Positions 42,721 to 55,900 of a stretch of DNA of 64,000 nucleotides are shown piece by piece. Both the position numbers and the translations under genes were made by a program. Under the pieces are notes generated by a model. It was not told where the DNA came from. It searched no databases and saw only the letters and a list, made by a program, of their open reading frames with translations. Source of the DNA: Lineus longissimus (lineage: Eukaryota > Nemertea > Pilidiophora > Heteronemertea > Lineidae). The stretch lies in contig NC_088316.1 in assembly GCF_910592395.1 (NCBI RefSeq), positions 13,328,001-13,392,000 of the forward strand, written 5' to 3'. Position 1 is the first letter of the stretch, and each line of letters starts with the position of its first letter.

Positions 42721-43026
42721 ATGATGTTGTTGCCGGGTGTGTATGTATATATGATAACATCATGCCTCGTTTCATATTGCTGGGTTGCATGTGTAATCTG
42801 TATTGCGGTCATTTTACTAGTTCTTACTTCCCTATTCGCCACTTTTCTCCAGCAGAAATCATGTAGGACTTCCTGTCAGGTGACTGGTTTTGACCAATCA
42901 AAAGTCCCGTATGTGATCATTGCTGTGCTGTCTGTGCCGAACAAGCGTGACAGCTATCTTCTGATTGGTCGATACCTGTCAGAAAGTCCCAAATTGCTGC
43001 TGGAGGAAAGTGGCGAATACACATAA
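42721..43026 (+). CDS. hypothetical ORF with hydrophobic N-terminus
   Basis: A 101-residue frame starts at ATG with a long hydrophobic region (through CVICIAVILLVLTSLFATFL), followed by an uncharged to acidic second half. I recognise no family and no splice support is apparent. It starts just after the transposon-like element and may be a chance frame. Confidence 0.15.
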   Translation: MMLLPGVYVYMITSCLVSYCWVACVICIAVILLVLTSLFATFLQQKSCRTSCQVTGFDQSKVPYVIIAVLSVPNKRDSYLLIGRYLSESPKLLLEESGEYT

Positions 43027-44338
43027 ATAAAGTGTAGAGGGCTGGGGATTCCATGGTGTTGACATTTGGAGCAGGAGCTAATCTCAACTCTAGTTATTTC
43101 GATATTCGAAAAATATGAGAGTCCCTTGAATCGGACCAGAATTGAGGTCATGGCGTGCCATGCATGTACAATGTACAGTAGCTTTGCCTGTTGTTGGAAT
43201 ATTGTTATAGGTAAAAAAGTTTGTTCCTTTGAATGCTTTGACATGTCGGGTACCGGGGTCGACATTACGTTATGTGCATGTACGTTCCCGTAAACGTAAA
43301 CTCTACTTATCTCAGCAGATTAAACCGTCCTAATCATATACTGTATATTCGTTATTGTATAAACCATGATGTACATATACATATAGATGTAGGGTAAAGT
43401 TGTACCAGTATAGTGAAAGGGTTTGGCGTCGTCGCGTCATTTCGAATTTCGAACTTCGAATGTGAGCCTTCTGGGCGTTCGTATGACTGTTTAATTCAGG
43501 AGAGCCGGTCAGTAAGTTTCCAAACTAGTTTCTTTTCAGTGTGCGTTCTGCCCGGTGATCTCTTGTGAACTTTGGCGATGCTTAATTTCGTATAGTGGCA
43601 GGAAGGTAATATAGTCAGCGTAAGGTGATATTGCATATTATGAACATGTAGGGTATATAACGAACAATGTTGTTATTTTGTTTTAATATTGTCATAAAAA
43701 CTTGTTATTTACCTTGTATATACTTCGTTCTTCCTAATAAAGAATTGTCATTAAAACCCAAAATGTAAGAGTTAAGATACATACTTATAAAATGTACACA
43801 TGCCGTATAGCTCATATCTTTCATGTGTAGCCAAGGATTTCCCACTCGGCAATCATCCACGCACACTGATTAAAAACACAACAACAATACATTTAATAGA
43901 TAATAACTGAACTTCGGTCAATCAACACACACGTTAATTAACATAGCACTGGCAGGAACAATGGAACTTGTGTATGCTGTTTCGAGCAGGAGCACGGATT
44001 TTATTGGTAAGTCATTTGTACATCTTATGGCGCGGCATGAACGGAGGGATACGGCACCTGGGGAACATGTCCTCGGGGTCCAACGCTCCCCGGCTTCTAC
44101 TGTAGAACAGAAAACTTTCGCATGCAGGTTATTTCGCACTTTCGCATGCAGGTAGAAACAAAATGGCTGTCATGATGATTTGATTTCAAAATCATTTCAA
44201 AACAGTGCCTTGGTATTTTTCCATCCTCGGATATTTCAAACGTTGCAGTGCTTTGATAAACACTTCGTTTTGGATACCCACTGGCTAATTTTGATTTTGT
44301 GAACACTAAAACACTGACCTGTGCGTTTATCTATTCAG
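43027..44338. other. intergenic or 5' UTR intron of the SLC16-like gene
   Basis: No coding exon is evident. TTATCTATTCAG ending at 44338 is a good splice acceptor seven bases before the SLC16-like ATG, so part of this stretch is probably an intron in the 5' UTR. The 16-bp phrase ACTTTCGCATGCAGGT occurs twice close together near 44113-44153. Confidence 0.4.
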
Positions 44339-44345
44339 ATTTGAA

Positions 44346-46707
44346 ATGAGACTTGCTGACAAAACGACCATGGGCGACCGCTCGAAGTCAGATGCAGACG
44401 AAGAAGAAACGGACTCTCGTCTTTTATCAGAAAGCACACGGGATGACTTGGACAAAGGTCATGACCTAGAACAGGACGAAGTTCATCAAGGGACGTGTGG
44501 AAAGATTATATGTCGCCGTAGTCTAGACGACCCAGCTGTTTGGAGATGGGTCGTCGTTGCCGGGATGTTTGTGGTGTCATTTTTTCATGGAAATGAGCGC
44601 TCCTTGGGTTTATATTACGTGGAGCTGATGGACTATTTTGAGACGGACAGCTCAGTCGTGTCTCTCATTGGCAGCGTCTATTACACTTGCTATTGTTTCT
44701 TCGGTAAGATCTTTGTCATGTTTTTTTTGTGTATCGCAGGAGTACCAGTTCAAAACTGGGGTCTGGGATCATCTCCCCTCGATGTGCCTCTTTGACAAGA
44801 GAAGAAGAAGTGTTTTGCCAGGCGGGCTTTGTTAGTAGCTGCAAGGCAAGCTTCACATGGCAAAAAGTACTAAGTGTAAAGCACCCTTCGCACTGCACCA
44901 TACAAAAGGGCGAAGTAACTCATCAGCGTTATCGTGTAATCGACAAAAACGCTGGTGGTAATAGAAATACAGGGGTTCTGTATTCGGAAAAATGATTTTT
45001 ACTGGAATGGACATGTTTGACTAAAAGAAAATCTGCGTGAAGTTTTTCAAAAGTGGTCATAATCTGAGATGTTACCATGTTAATTTCAGCTCAAATGTAT
45101 GTTCTTTCTACTACTTTGCAGGTATTTTCACTCTTCCACTTTTGGAGAGATACGGACCTCGGCTGATGATCATGCTGGGAGGAGTGTTTCTCTTTGCTGG
45201 ATTCCTGATAACGGCGTTCGCTTCCAATGTCTACGTCTGCATTGCAACACTTGGTGCCTTCGTGGGTAAGTAATTCGTCTTGGCAGCATATTCAATTACT
45301 TGGAAAATGCATCAATTCTGCTCCAATTTGAAGAAAGAAAATCAATAGTGGCGGTGCATGTACTGTGGGGATAGTAGACACATTTCGGCGACTTCGTGAA
45401 ACTTAATCTGGTCTACTAGGCCCTTGTCTTTATAGTTATCATATGGTTAAGAATGATAACACATGACTTAATCTTGGCACTGTACATGTACATAGATGCA
45501 GCGTAGTCGATGGTCCTGCTTACTAGTTTCAACAATATTTGAATTGGGTTCGCTGTAAATGCTGACATCTGGCGCTTTCAAAGCTAACTTTAACTTGTCG
45601 GGCTATACGGCCTGGTTTAGTCTACCTTTAAGGCCTAGGCAATTGTCTGAGCCTAGCAACGCTCCTTCTCACCTCATCATCATTATTATCATCATCATCT
45701 TTGACTTTATTTTTGTTGCAGGGTGCGGAGCATCAATGACATACGTGAATGCTTCCTCAGTAATCATGTTTTACTTCACGAAACAACGGGTGCTTGCACA
45801 GGCCATCGGGACCAGCGGACTCGCCGTTGGTGCGATTATTCTACCCATGTGCGTGCAGCAACTGAATCAACGATACGCGTGGCGAGGGGGTTCCGTTATT
45901 CTTGCTGCCATGGCGTTGAATGTGTGCGTGAGTGGCGCTCTCGTCCGACCAATCAAAAGAACGAATGGCAGGTCACGTGGTCACACACCAGACGATAGCA
46001 GTCCACGTGACAAATCTCGAGGCATGTGGAACTCCTTAAAAGAATTACTGTGTTCAAGAGTAGCTGTGTTTTTATTCATTCAGAGTTCATTCATCCAAGC
46101 AGGCATTTCGATATTAACAATGCACATGAAAGCGGCTACCATAGCGACAACCGGTGTCAGTGATGAACTCGGTTCGTACGTAATCTCATTCTACGGTGGT
46201 GGCCTCTTTATTGGGCTTCTATCGTCTGGTATCGCAATGCACGCGATCAACATTGAACCAATCATTCTCCTTGAGATCTATTACTTCTGTTGCGCATGTG
46301 GAGTCACTCTGATTCCGACCTGCCGAACATATCCTACTATGGTCGGCTGCATTTGTATATTTGCACTTTTCACAGCCCCAAACGCCACCATTTTACCAAT
46401 AGTTTTCTATGATCTTGTGGGTGCGGAAAAACTAAGAATGGCCTGGGCTCTTCGTTTTGCATTTTGCGGGATAGGTGGGTTTGTTGGACCAGCAATTGCG
46501 GGCCTCTTGTACGACAACACAAAGGATTACACTTACTCAATGTATCTTAGTGGAGCTGGGATTTTCCTTTCCGTCTTACTTATGATTGAACCTTGTGTTA
46601 CTGTGACGAGAGCGAAAAATATGGCACAACTTGACGATGTGAAGAAGAAAGTTCGAGAAGAAGAAATGTGGCAAAGTGTCACCAGTCTACCAGGAAGCGC
46701 TTTATGA
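44346..46707 (+). CDS. SLC16 / monocarboxylate-transporter-like protein
   Basis: Three exons join in phase to give 495 residues: 44346-44703, 45122-45265 and 45722-46707 (TGA). The family (major facilitator superfamily, 12 membrane segments) carries lactate, pyruvate, ketone bodies or related solutes across the plasma membrane. The first exon has an acidic, Ser-rich cytoplasmic leader of about 58 residues, then TM1 with WRWVVVAGMFVVSFFHGNER, where the usual DGGWGW motif is altered. Exon 2 has GIFTLPLLERYGPRL, the TM2-TM3 loop. Exon 3 starts GCGASMTYVN and contains FYFTKQRVLAQAIGTSGLAVG, the second family signature. A long charged loop near KRTNGRSRG divides the two halves. Length is normal for the family. 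Substrate cannot be told; it could be a monocarboxylate transporter-like orphan. Confidence 0.88.
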
Positions 46708-46922
46708 TGTCTGGCATAACTTATAATGTTTACCGTGTTGTATACCATACGTGATCGAGGCCAGGGCGGGATCGAGGCACAGGACCTACTGGCAAGACAG
46801 GCAATATCAAGAATACCAGAGTCCATTTGAAAGACACTGAGATCACTAAGATATTTGAAGCTTTTGTACAGCATCGAATCTAGCGATAGGTGCAAACTTC
46901 TGACAATAGGGGGATTATACAG

Positions 46923-46928
46923 AATAAA
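46923..46928 (+). terminator. candidate polyadenylation signal of the SLC16-like gene
   Basis: AATAAA lies about 216 bp after the stop codon, a normal 3' UTR length. No experimental 3' end is available. Confidence 0.45.
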
Positions 46929-49900
46929 TCGGCCCCCTATAAAGTCATATTATCATCAATTGACTCAAGAAAAAGGATTGCTGGTACAGAGTTGCGTGTA
47001 GGCTACGCATCCCATCTATCTGTCTTGTCCGCTAACCCCAAAAATGACTGCACACTCTAGTTTACAAAACTTTCCTTTAAGAGGAAAAGTTTGATCAGAT
47101 TCTGCCTCTCGTATTCTCCCTTTACAGGGACAACTTGGGCGTGGGACTTACCTAGCCATGAGGATAGTACCCCAGCTTGACACTATGCCCCGCCACTCAT
47201 AGTATCACACTCATTCATATCTCTGATAATGGTTTTCACCGGTGTTGTGAGGTAGTTTTGGATATCCCATAGCTCACTTGTAAATTCCAAGCAGGCCTAA
47301 GGTTACATCCCATTCTAGTGCATTGTTTATTGCAGATCTATGAGTTTTCAATTATCCTGTTAGGTGAGGTTGCGGTCCTGCTGGAAGCCGTCTTTGTATG
47401 GAAAACCAACATATCTTATGCCCAAGTTGGTCATAAACAATATTCTGTATAATATAAAAACTTAATGGAATGCTGGTACGATATGTTAAGCATGCTCATC
47501 CCATCTGTCTAGTGGCCAAACCCAACAGAAATGAGCAGAAAATTGCTTTACAAATTGCTGCATAATGACTTCATTATCTCAACGTACGTAAGGGTACAAT
47601 GGGACAGATGTGCTTACACTCAATACAGCGTTAAGCACATACCTAAGGGTTGTCATCTTGATTTTTTAAGTACGTTAGTTAGGCGTTAGTTGCCCTTATA
47701 TCTGTCAATTAATGATTTAAACATGTGGTACTCTAACGGCCATGTGCCTTTTTTTGCCGAAGTCACAACCATGCAGTATCTCGGCGACATAAACATAAAA
47801 CGTGTCCGCAATGTAAAGTTTCTATTTCGTAAAAAAGTGCGTATACTCAAATGCATTTAGTTGCAAAAGACACAAAAACCTACATGTACATGTACATTGT
47901 AAAACATAATTTACTGTCAAATTACCTTCAGAATATGTCGAAAAACCTAATAACAGGATCCCTAATAAACTGGAATCCGAAAGCTGACACTTATCAGAGT
48001 CTACAAAGACTCTGTCGATATGTTGTAGTCGTTTTGCTTTCAGCCTCGGAAGAGTCATGCAATTCAAATATTCTCGACAAGTTTCCCTCGGCTTAAACTC
48101 TGTTCTCCCTGGTAGAATCCTGCGGCTTATACTCTAGTTGTCCTCGGCTTACTCGGCAGTACACTCGATCTTCCCTGGTACTGCTTTAAACCTCTTGCGG
48201 GCAATTTGGGCCGTCGCGCATCCTCCTAGGCCGTATCATGTTGCTTTGGACGCCAGCAGGCAGGTTTCATCGACAACGAACACAGTTCTATTGACTGTTC
48301 GACCATCGTGAAACCTGGCTTTGGATGTCCGTTTCTTTCTTTTTTGGAACACGAATATATGTGACTCGCCGTTGTAACTCTCTTCAATGTTCATCATGTT
48401 AAACGTTGGTTTTTCCGACCAAAAAGGACTTCCAGCAGGGCCGTGACGACTCGACATGAGACTCTAAAGAAAACATTACACTTCAATAAAGTGGACACTT
48501 GAATGTACTGCACCAGTAGGCCAACCTGAAAATGATATTTCCAAAACCATCTCGCGATCCCAGCATTGAGAGCTTCCTTAGATGCAACACAGTGTATACA
48601 CTGCAGCGCCGGGTGCATGTCGGCCATTTGGGGCATTACCATCGACTATAGGTAAACGCAACGATCTACCTGCCCCTTTAAGAAATGTTTTCTTTGTAAT
48701 AATGATATGTACGATACACACTGCAACATTTTATGTATACCCGTCATTATTGGACTAGAGAGCATGCAATTATGACACAAAAGAAATATCGAATGAAATG
48801 TACGATTAATGATAAACCATTATTAGTTGACAAAGGACGTGAGCTGCGCGTATTGACTATGACAAGGAGGTCACTACGATGGTAAACCAATACAGAACTG
48901 GGGGTCAACATAATACTAATTAACCAACTAGTTAAACACAATATAAATCATTGAGACCGGCAGATAGATAAGTAAATAATGCATGCGGTTGATAATTAAA
49001 AGACTGCGTTATTGGGGACCATGTATTTTATGCTGGTGGGATGGTCATGCGCTGGGTTCGCTCGTATGTAATAATATAAATGCTCCAACTCCAATTTAGT
49101 CCTAGGATGATGCTCGGAAGTGCGTATCGGTGGAGTTCATACGGCGCGTAAAGAGGTTAACATCAATAAAAAAACACGCCGCCTCTTCATCGGAGATCTG
49201 GCCACTTACGATTACGCCTCAATATAGTCCTTTACTCCATTAGGCGGGAAAAAATTAGAACAAAATGTTGCATTTCATTTGAAATTTCAAATTTGTCACA
49301 AATCACAAGTTGAGGTTTACCGCATTGGTGCCAATGCATCTTTCAGAACCAAGCTAACGCCACTAAACTAACTTTTTGATGAGACACATTCTTCTACCAA
49401 CCCTTAGAAGCGCCTATTTATCCTCATCAGTCACTTGGTATCAAATCAAGGTCATTGTGACGACGATGACGCAAACCTGGATATTTCAAGATGGCCGACC
49501 ATGTAGCCATCTTAGAATGCAAAGCGCATGCATTGCCAATATGCAAACGATGAGGTAGTTTTTGCATGTACAGGTCACAGAGTCCAGCCAACACGTCACT
49601 ATGTTTTCACCTGCATGGAACTAGTTCAGGGAACTGTTTAACCAGCTGTGTTCACGCTGGTTTCCACTAGAATACAGCAATATCCTCATGGACTGTACTC
49701 TCTATTATACAGTCAGATTGCTGTAGTACACTCTTGTTTACGTGGGAGCTTTAGACGTATCGATCGTGTCATCATACCTGGAGAGAATGACCGATTAGAT
49801 GAGCTGAAATATTTGCTCATTCATCCTTGTGCTGGTACCATTTATCTGTTCATGGTTCGTGCAAAAACTGTATCTTACACTAATGCACATGTGACGTCAG

Positions 49901-52900
49901 ATGTAGATCATGACGGAGTACCAACAGCAGTGTATGACCGGTTATACACTGCTGTGGCCTATGAATCTGACTGAGCGCCGGCCCCAACGAATGGCCCGGC
50001 GTACAGCCATCGCCACCGCACACCCACCGACTCCTACCGAAATTTGGAACTGCAAGGACTGAAGAGGTTCAAAAACAACAAAGCGCTTCGCCCTCCCCCA
50101 AACCGTGCTCGCGTAATCAAATGAGGAACATTACGCAACATTACGACTGCAGCCAAGCAAAAGACTGCACTTAAGTCTGTCTAAACTACCATATGGTCAC
50201 GTTTTGGCACATTAGGTTGTCTCCTTTCTGCACTATCACCGCGAAAAACAAACCACATTTCTGCAGGTTATATGAGCTCGAAGGATTAAGGAGAGCCTCA
50301 CGGCACTTCCTGTCGCAGCAAGGACAATAAATATTGCAATAAGCGAGAAACTGGACTGAAATCCGGCAAACCTACCATATGGAAAGGCTTTCGTGTCGTG
50401 TCGAAAGCGCTTATGGAACATATCATGCGGACAGCAGCTGTGTCTCAAAGGAACTGAAATGTCCCTGTCTTCAATACCAGGGCAGCCCTTCGCTACGTTT
50501 CTTTCACTTTAACAGGCATGGGTGCCCATTTTCCGATCATTAGAATGATATACTCACCGCCAAGTTCCAATTAATAAGTAATGTGGTAGCGATGTGTCCA
50601 TTTGACCCGTTTTATTATCAATTTCCACGCTTATCACGAAGTATACACAAATGATTGAACGATGAGGAATAGTGTCTATATGCAGACACGACCAGCATCA
50701 ATTTACTGCTGGTTGTTATGAGATGGGAGAGTGGTATATCTGGGCTCCAATTATTAATTGCCAATACTGAATGACACGTTATGGAAACAACATGCCTACT
50801 CCTTTTGAGGTGAATCCTGGCCTGCCATTTATTTTGCACTACCATAATGTTGAAGGAGACTGGTTGCACCTATTCTAAAAGCATACCTTTTTATTACGCC
50901 AAAGTAAAGAGTGAGGGGGGCCATTTCCCATGCCCACCCGCACTCCTCCTTGCCCACTAAATATGACGACACGCCAATGATGAAACCGACTGAAGACAAT
51001 ATTCATCCCGTGGATGTGCAATTGTCTTCGGATCGAGTGAACTACATGTAAAATAGAGCGTGTTATGTGATTTATACAAATCGAAATATATTTGAAGATG
51101 CACATAAACTTTACTGCTGCATGGTTGCGAGAGAAAACCTCATTTCATGGAGTGCGACGGCGAAGGCTGCGGGTCTTTACTGTAAGCTGCGGACTAATGT
51201 CAGATTCCTGCGAGCGCCACGAAAATGTATCGGACGAAACATGCACAATCACAAAATCCGACAATTCTATTGACACGTTTCATTAATCCATATGTTTATA
51301 CTAGATATTTCATGGGACCAGTTGCTAGACCACTGGCCAGTGCAACATCATTCAACCACCAACCCAGCAACATTTTATATTATTTCCATGTATCAATGTT
51401 GTAACCTAGGTTACCACTGCGAGTGGCGATCTCACGATTTTGTCAGACTCGGAAAAATGGTACGACTAGGGTACATCACAGAGAGATGTTCATTTAGACG
51501 CGCTTACCATACCCTGCCCATAGTTCGCGGCTAGAGACAAGACACTTTGAAGCAAATATGAGGTGCCCAACGTTAAAGCGTATATACACCGGGAATTGCA
51601 TTGGTGTTCCCCCATTCGCAATCGTCAAAGAGGTAGCTGTGAATCTCCTCAGTCGTCGTTGTAGTTTTAATCAATTAGTTTTTAATTGTAGGTGTGTCGG
51701 TCCAGCTTCCGATGCGCAGTATTTTCGAGCACATCACGGAATAGTATCCCATCTCACTGACTACACACAAGCGACACAGATAAATTGCAATTAAATGTTA
51801 AAGTGAAATGTCATTTATGCGCAGACATTTCGCAAAATGCGCAAAAAACCTTCACCTGATGAAAGAATACTCACTCAATGCGTCCGCTTCACCTGCTCAA
51901 GCCCGTCGCCTTGCGCTACTGGTTCCGCGGGCCCGTACTCCGGACCAACTGTTGCGCGCACAAATTGTTTCAGTTTATCAAAGCATGATCGTGCATTTCG
52001 ATAAGAGCGAATTCACACAACTAGTATATGATTGTCATCACTCTACCATATGGCTCTTCCCACGTTCTATCTTTCCTCTTCAGCGGAACATGGCAGTATG
52101 ATAAATTTGCCAGCAGCGCAAGCTTTTTCTACGGGGGGCGCGCGTGTCACGTGGATGTGACGTCGTAATTGGCATCATCTGTTGCGCGTGCCGATGTCCA
52201 TTCATGCCCATCGGTCGTTATGTAACTGCAGACAGGAGGCAATCCCCGGAGTATCGTATCACTCGTTGTTAGAGAAAGAATTGAAGCGAAAACCGACGGT
52301 TTTTTTAAATTTCATAAGCCGATTACTCAGTTCATTTTATAAATTGGCGCTCAGGACCGATATCTCATAAAATGGACATATCTCAGCTTAATACAAAACC
52401 TTGATGAGGATGCGAATTATAGTTTTGGTGCTATTTAATTTTTAAAGTGTATTCTGTATATTTTGACACCTAGTACTATGATAACCAGACTGTAGCCAGC
52501 TTATTTGAAAACCACGGCTATCTTAATTCAAAAGTGTGTCATGTTTATTTTGACACCTAGTACTATCATAACGCGAATATAGAATAAAGCATTATCATCC
52601 AGTAGAGTGTATAAATAAACATATGGATGTGAGATTTAGATTGACTCCTGTGATCACAATGCCTGTCTATGTCCCATAAACGTATTCTACATGTTAACAT
52701 ATTATAGATTAAAATCACTAAGTGAAACAGCTGAATATATTTTCATGGCAAGCCAATACGATAGTGGTAGCATACTGGAATTTTATCACGGTTGTAGAAT
52801 GAGAGTGAAATGAAATCTGGCTGGCAAGCAGAGAGCGAAATCTATTAAATCTAACAATCATTAATCGGTTACGAAACCCTCTTTTACCAGTTGGCTATAT

Positions 52901-53729
52901 TTTCTTAAGGCTTTGGCAGTATTTTGAAGTGCCTGTCCTGGTTGTGACTTTGTCTAAGATAGGACCTTCTTGGTTGTGACAGTTCCTCAGAGCCGGTGTC
53001 TCACACACGTCCAGCTTCCAAAGGCACCGCCTTTAAAATGACCTTTCCGGCCAAAGTGTCTTTGAATGGTTCCTACTTCCGCCTCTGAATATTTGATAAA
53101 GAAATGTCTTCCCATTATTCAATAATTCCGAAATTTCATTTCGGTAATTTTCCTTTAGAGTCTGTTGATGTCCTAAACAGGGTATACTCCCTTCTAATAA
53201 CAATGTAACATCAAATACTTCATTAAGGGTTCGAAAAAAAGGAGATGTACTTCCCGGGATGTACAGGCCTTCCAATAGTTTTCGTTTAGGCCTATCATAC
53301 CCGCATACGTGCATATGTATTCACTTGATTTCTAGTTTATATCTAATACAGCAGGCACGATAATTGGCACTTCACCACTGGACTTGATGCCCTCCTTCAC
53401 AGCTGCTGTAACTCCACATAATGAGGTGAAGGGCCTCCATCATCATCTGTCTGCTATACACAATCTATGGGTGCATTGTCACATCTGGTATTTCGATCTG
53501 TTAATTAGGACCAAGTCATACTGCAATGATGTGGGAACGCTCCCACTAACAAGCGGACCTACACCAATCAAGGATTGGTTTAATGAAGGCATAGGCCCTA
53601 CAGGCAGTTTGATAAACATAACTTGTACAAAATGTATTGAACAAAGGGCCAAAACAACCCTTAAAACGCATTGGATCGGATAAAGTATTACACCATGGCC
53701 GGTGTAGAAGTTTGAATTGTCCTTGAATA
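46929..53729. other. long intergenic region, no supported gene
   Basis: Open frames of 60-110 codons are scattered on both strands, for example 48236-48457 (-), 49648-49974 (+) and 51808-52101 (+). None shows a recognisable domain or a splice pattern. Two weakly similar blocks near 46970 and 47465 share TGCTGGTAC and CATCCCATCT or CATCCCATCTGTCT phrases about 490 bp apart, which may be an old duplication. Confidence 0.4.
52440..52590. repeat. two direct repeats, ~90-bp period
   Basis: ATTTTGACACCTAGTACTAT occurs at 52458 and again at 52548, inside longer blocks that also share AAAGTGT and a TATAG-like end. The repeats are degenerate outside the core. Confidence 0.7.
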
Positions 53730-55900
53730 GCATGTCCGGGGGACAAAAGATTCTATTATGCGCTTACATATGTCAGCTGTTGACGGTTAAGGCCTCGATA
53801 GAACCACATATCATAATCCGTCAGAATAATACAATAGGCCCGGTAATAAAACGAAACAGTCATTCCATTGTGTCGAATTCTTCCTGAAAACAACCGACAC
53901 CAATTATATATGAAAGGGCAGTTTCCTCCAGGGAATACAAGCTCTTTCTCCTTCAATACCCTCAAGAGACACCAGCCTCTAATACGAAATGGAAATTAGA
54001 GAAACCGTCCTGAAGACAGCCATCTTGAATATATGCATGAGAGGGTAGTCTCCTCCTGGGAATACAAGGGCTCCAGATATGTAACTGTCTCAACAGGGTG
54101 GTCCAGTATTATTATCCCTCACACAATGGATACACAATAGAATTCTATTGTCCAAAGGAAAATAATTCTGGGCCACCCTGTATTACGGTTTGAGACCGGG
54201 GAAGGCGTCTTGAAGACAACTGTCACCACAGGACAGTCTCCTCCGTAGAATGCAAGGACTCGTCTCCTCTATTTGAATACTATCAAAAGACACTGATCTC
54301 CAATAAACTTCCTAAAGACAACCATCTCCAAAATATGGAAGGACAGTCTGCTCCACGAAATGCAAGGACTCGTCTCGTCCATGAATACTATGAGAACACA
54401 TTGAGAACACTACCCAGGGACAACCGTGAAGCCGTCTTGATGACAACCATCTCCTATATATGAGAGGACAGTATGGTCAAGGGAATGCAAAGACTCCAGA
54501 TGAGAACGTTTCCTAGAGATAATTGTCTCTATTACAACTCGGGACTTGGGGCGCCGTCATGAAGACATCCACCTCCTATATATGACAGGGCAGCTTCCTC
54601 AAGGGATTGCAAGGACTACAGTTGAAAACATCACCCAGAGGTAACTATCCTTATTACGGCCTCGGGTCCGGGGCGGCTGTCCTGAGGACAACCGTCGCCG
54701 CTATATGGTAGGACAGTCTCCTCTGGCGAATGCAAGGTCTCCTCTCATCCAATTGAAAACACCAACTAGACAACAATTGTCTCCAATGTGACTTTGGACC
54801 GGAGGGGGCGTCTTAAAGACAACAGCCTCCAATGTATGAGAGGACAGACTCCACCAGGAAAGGCAAAAACTTGAGAATACGACCGAGAGACACCCACCTC
54901 CTGTAAAAGTTGGAGTCAAATGGCAGCCGTCCTGAAGAAAACGCAAGGAAGGACTCGTCTCCACGAGAGAACACTACCTAGAAACAACTTGAGGACTGAA
55001 GACAACCTTCTCAAATTTATAGTAGGGCAGTCTCCTCCATTATAGGCAAGGATGGGGGAAGCCTTCCTGAAAACAACAACCGTCTCCAAAACATGAGAAC
55101 AGTCTCCTCCACCGAATGCAAGACATGCAATACCTGTCTTCTCCAGTCAATAGTACAACCGAGAAATACCCTACGTCTACAGTACGACTTTGGGGCTTCG
55201 GAAGCCTTTAGGGAGACAAACACTGTCTCAATACCACTTGGAAACCAGGGAAGTCTGCCGGAAGACAGTCGTCTCGGATATATACGAGAGGATAGTCTGT
55301 TCCACAAAGGACTCAACTCCACCAATAGAAAATAATACCAAGAGAAATCCTTCTTCAATACTCCTTTGGGACTGGGGAAGCCTTGTTGAATACAACCGTC
55401 TCCAATACACGTACCTTGTATATCAAAGTATCTCCTCGAGAATACTGCCAAGTGACATCTTCTCCAGCAATACAACTTGGGGACGGAGGAGGCCGTCTTA
55501 AAGATGACCGTCCGCAATACACTAGAAGACGACTTCTCCAGGAACGGCAACTGGACAACCGTCTCAAATATATGGTAGAACAGTCTCCTCCAGGAATGCA
55601 AGGACTAGTCTCCTCGAATTGAGAACACTGTCCAGAGACATCTCTCTCCAATACGATCGACTTGGAGACAAGGGAAGTCGTCAAGAAGACGACCGTCTCA
55701 AATACATGAGAAAACAGTCTCCTCCAGTGAACGCAATGACTTCAGTTGCGAATACTACCCGGAGGCAACTGTCGCCAAAACGGCTTGGAAATTTACACAG
55801 CCTTACTGAAGACGGCCGTCTCCGTTTTACGATAGGTCAGTTTCTTACAGGGAATGCAGACTCGTTTCCTTCAATCGAGAGCACTGCCTTCTAATATAAT
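53730..55900. repeat. satellite array, left arm (forward orientation)
   Basis: A unit of about 111-136 bp is repeated many times with heavy divergence. Common phrases, in order, are GAAGACAACCGTCTCC, ATATATGAGAGGACAGTCTC, CTCC..GGGAATGCAAGGACT, GAGAACACTACC, AGAGACAACTGTCTCC and a CTTGGGACTGGGGAAG end. The phrase GCAAGGACT or a near variant falls at about 54247, 54358, 54480, 54604, 54727 and 55593, which gives the period. Long open frames on both strands here, for example 55017-55601 (-), follow the repeat and are not genes. Confidence 0.85.

Noticed and set aside
49648-49974. 108-codon frame on the plus strand
   Set aside because: Reads somewhat like a protein but starts at a non-ATG codon and shows no domain; not enough support.
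55017-55601. 194-codon open frame on the minus strand
   Set aside because: Same satellite, other arm. The protein repeats phrases such as ETVV and WRRL because the DNA does.
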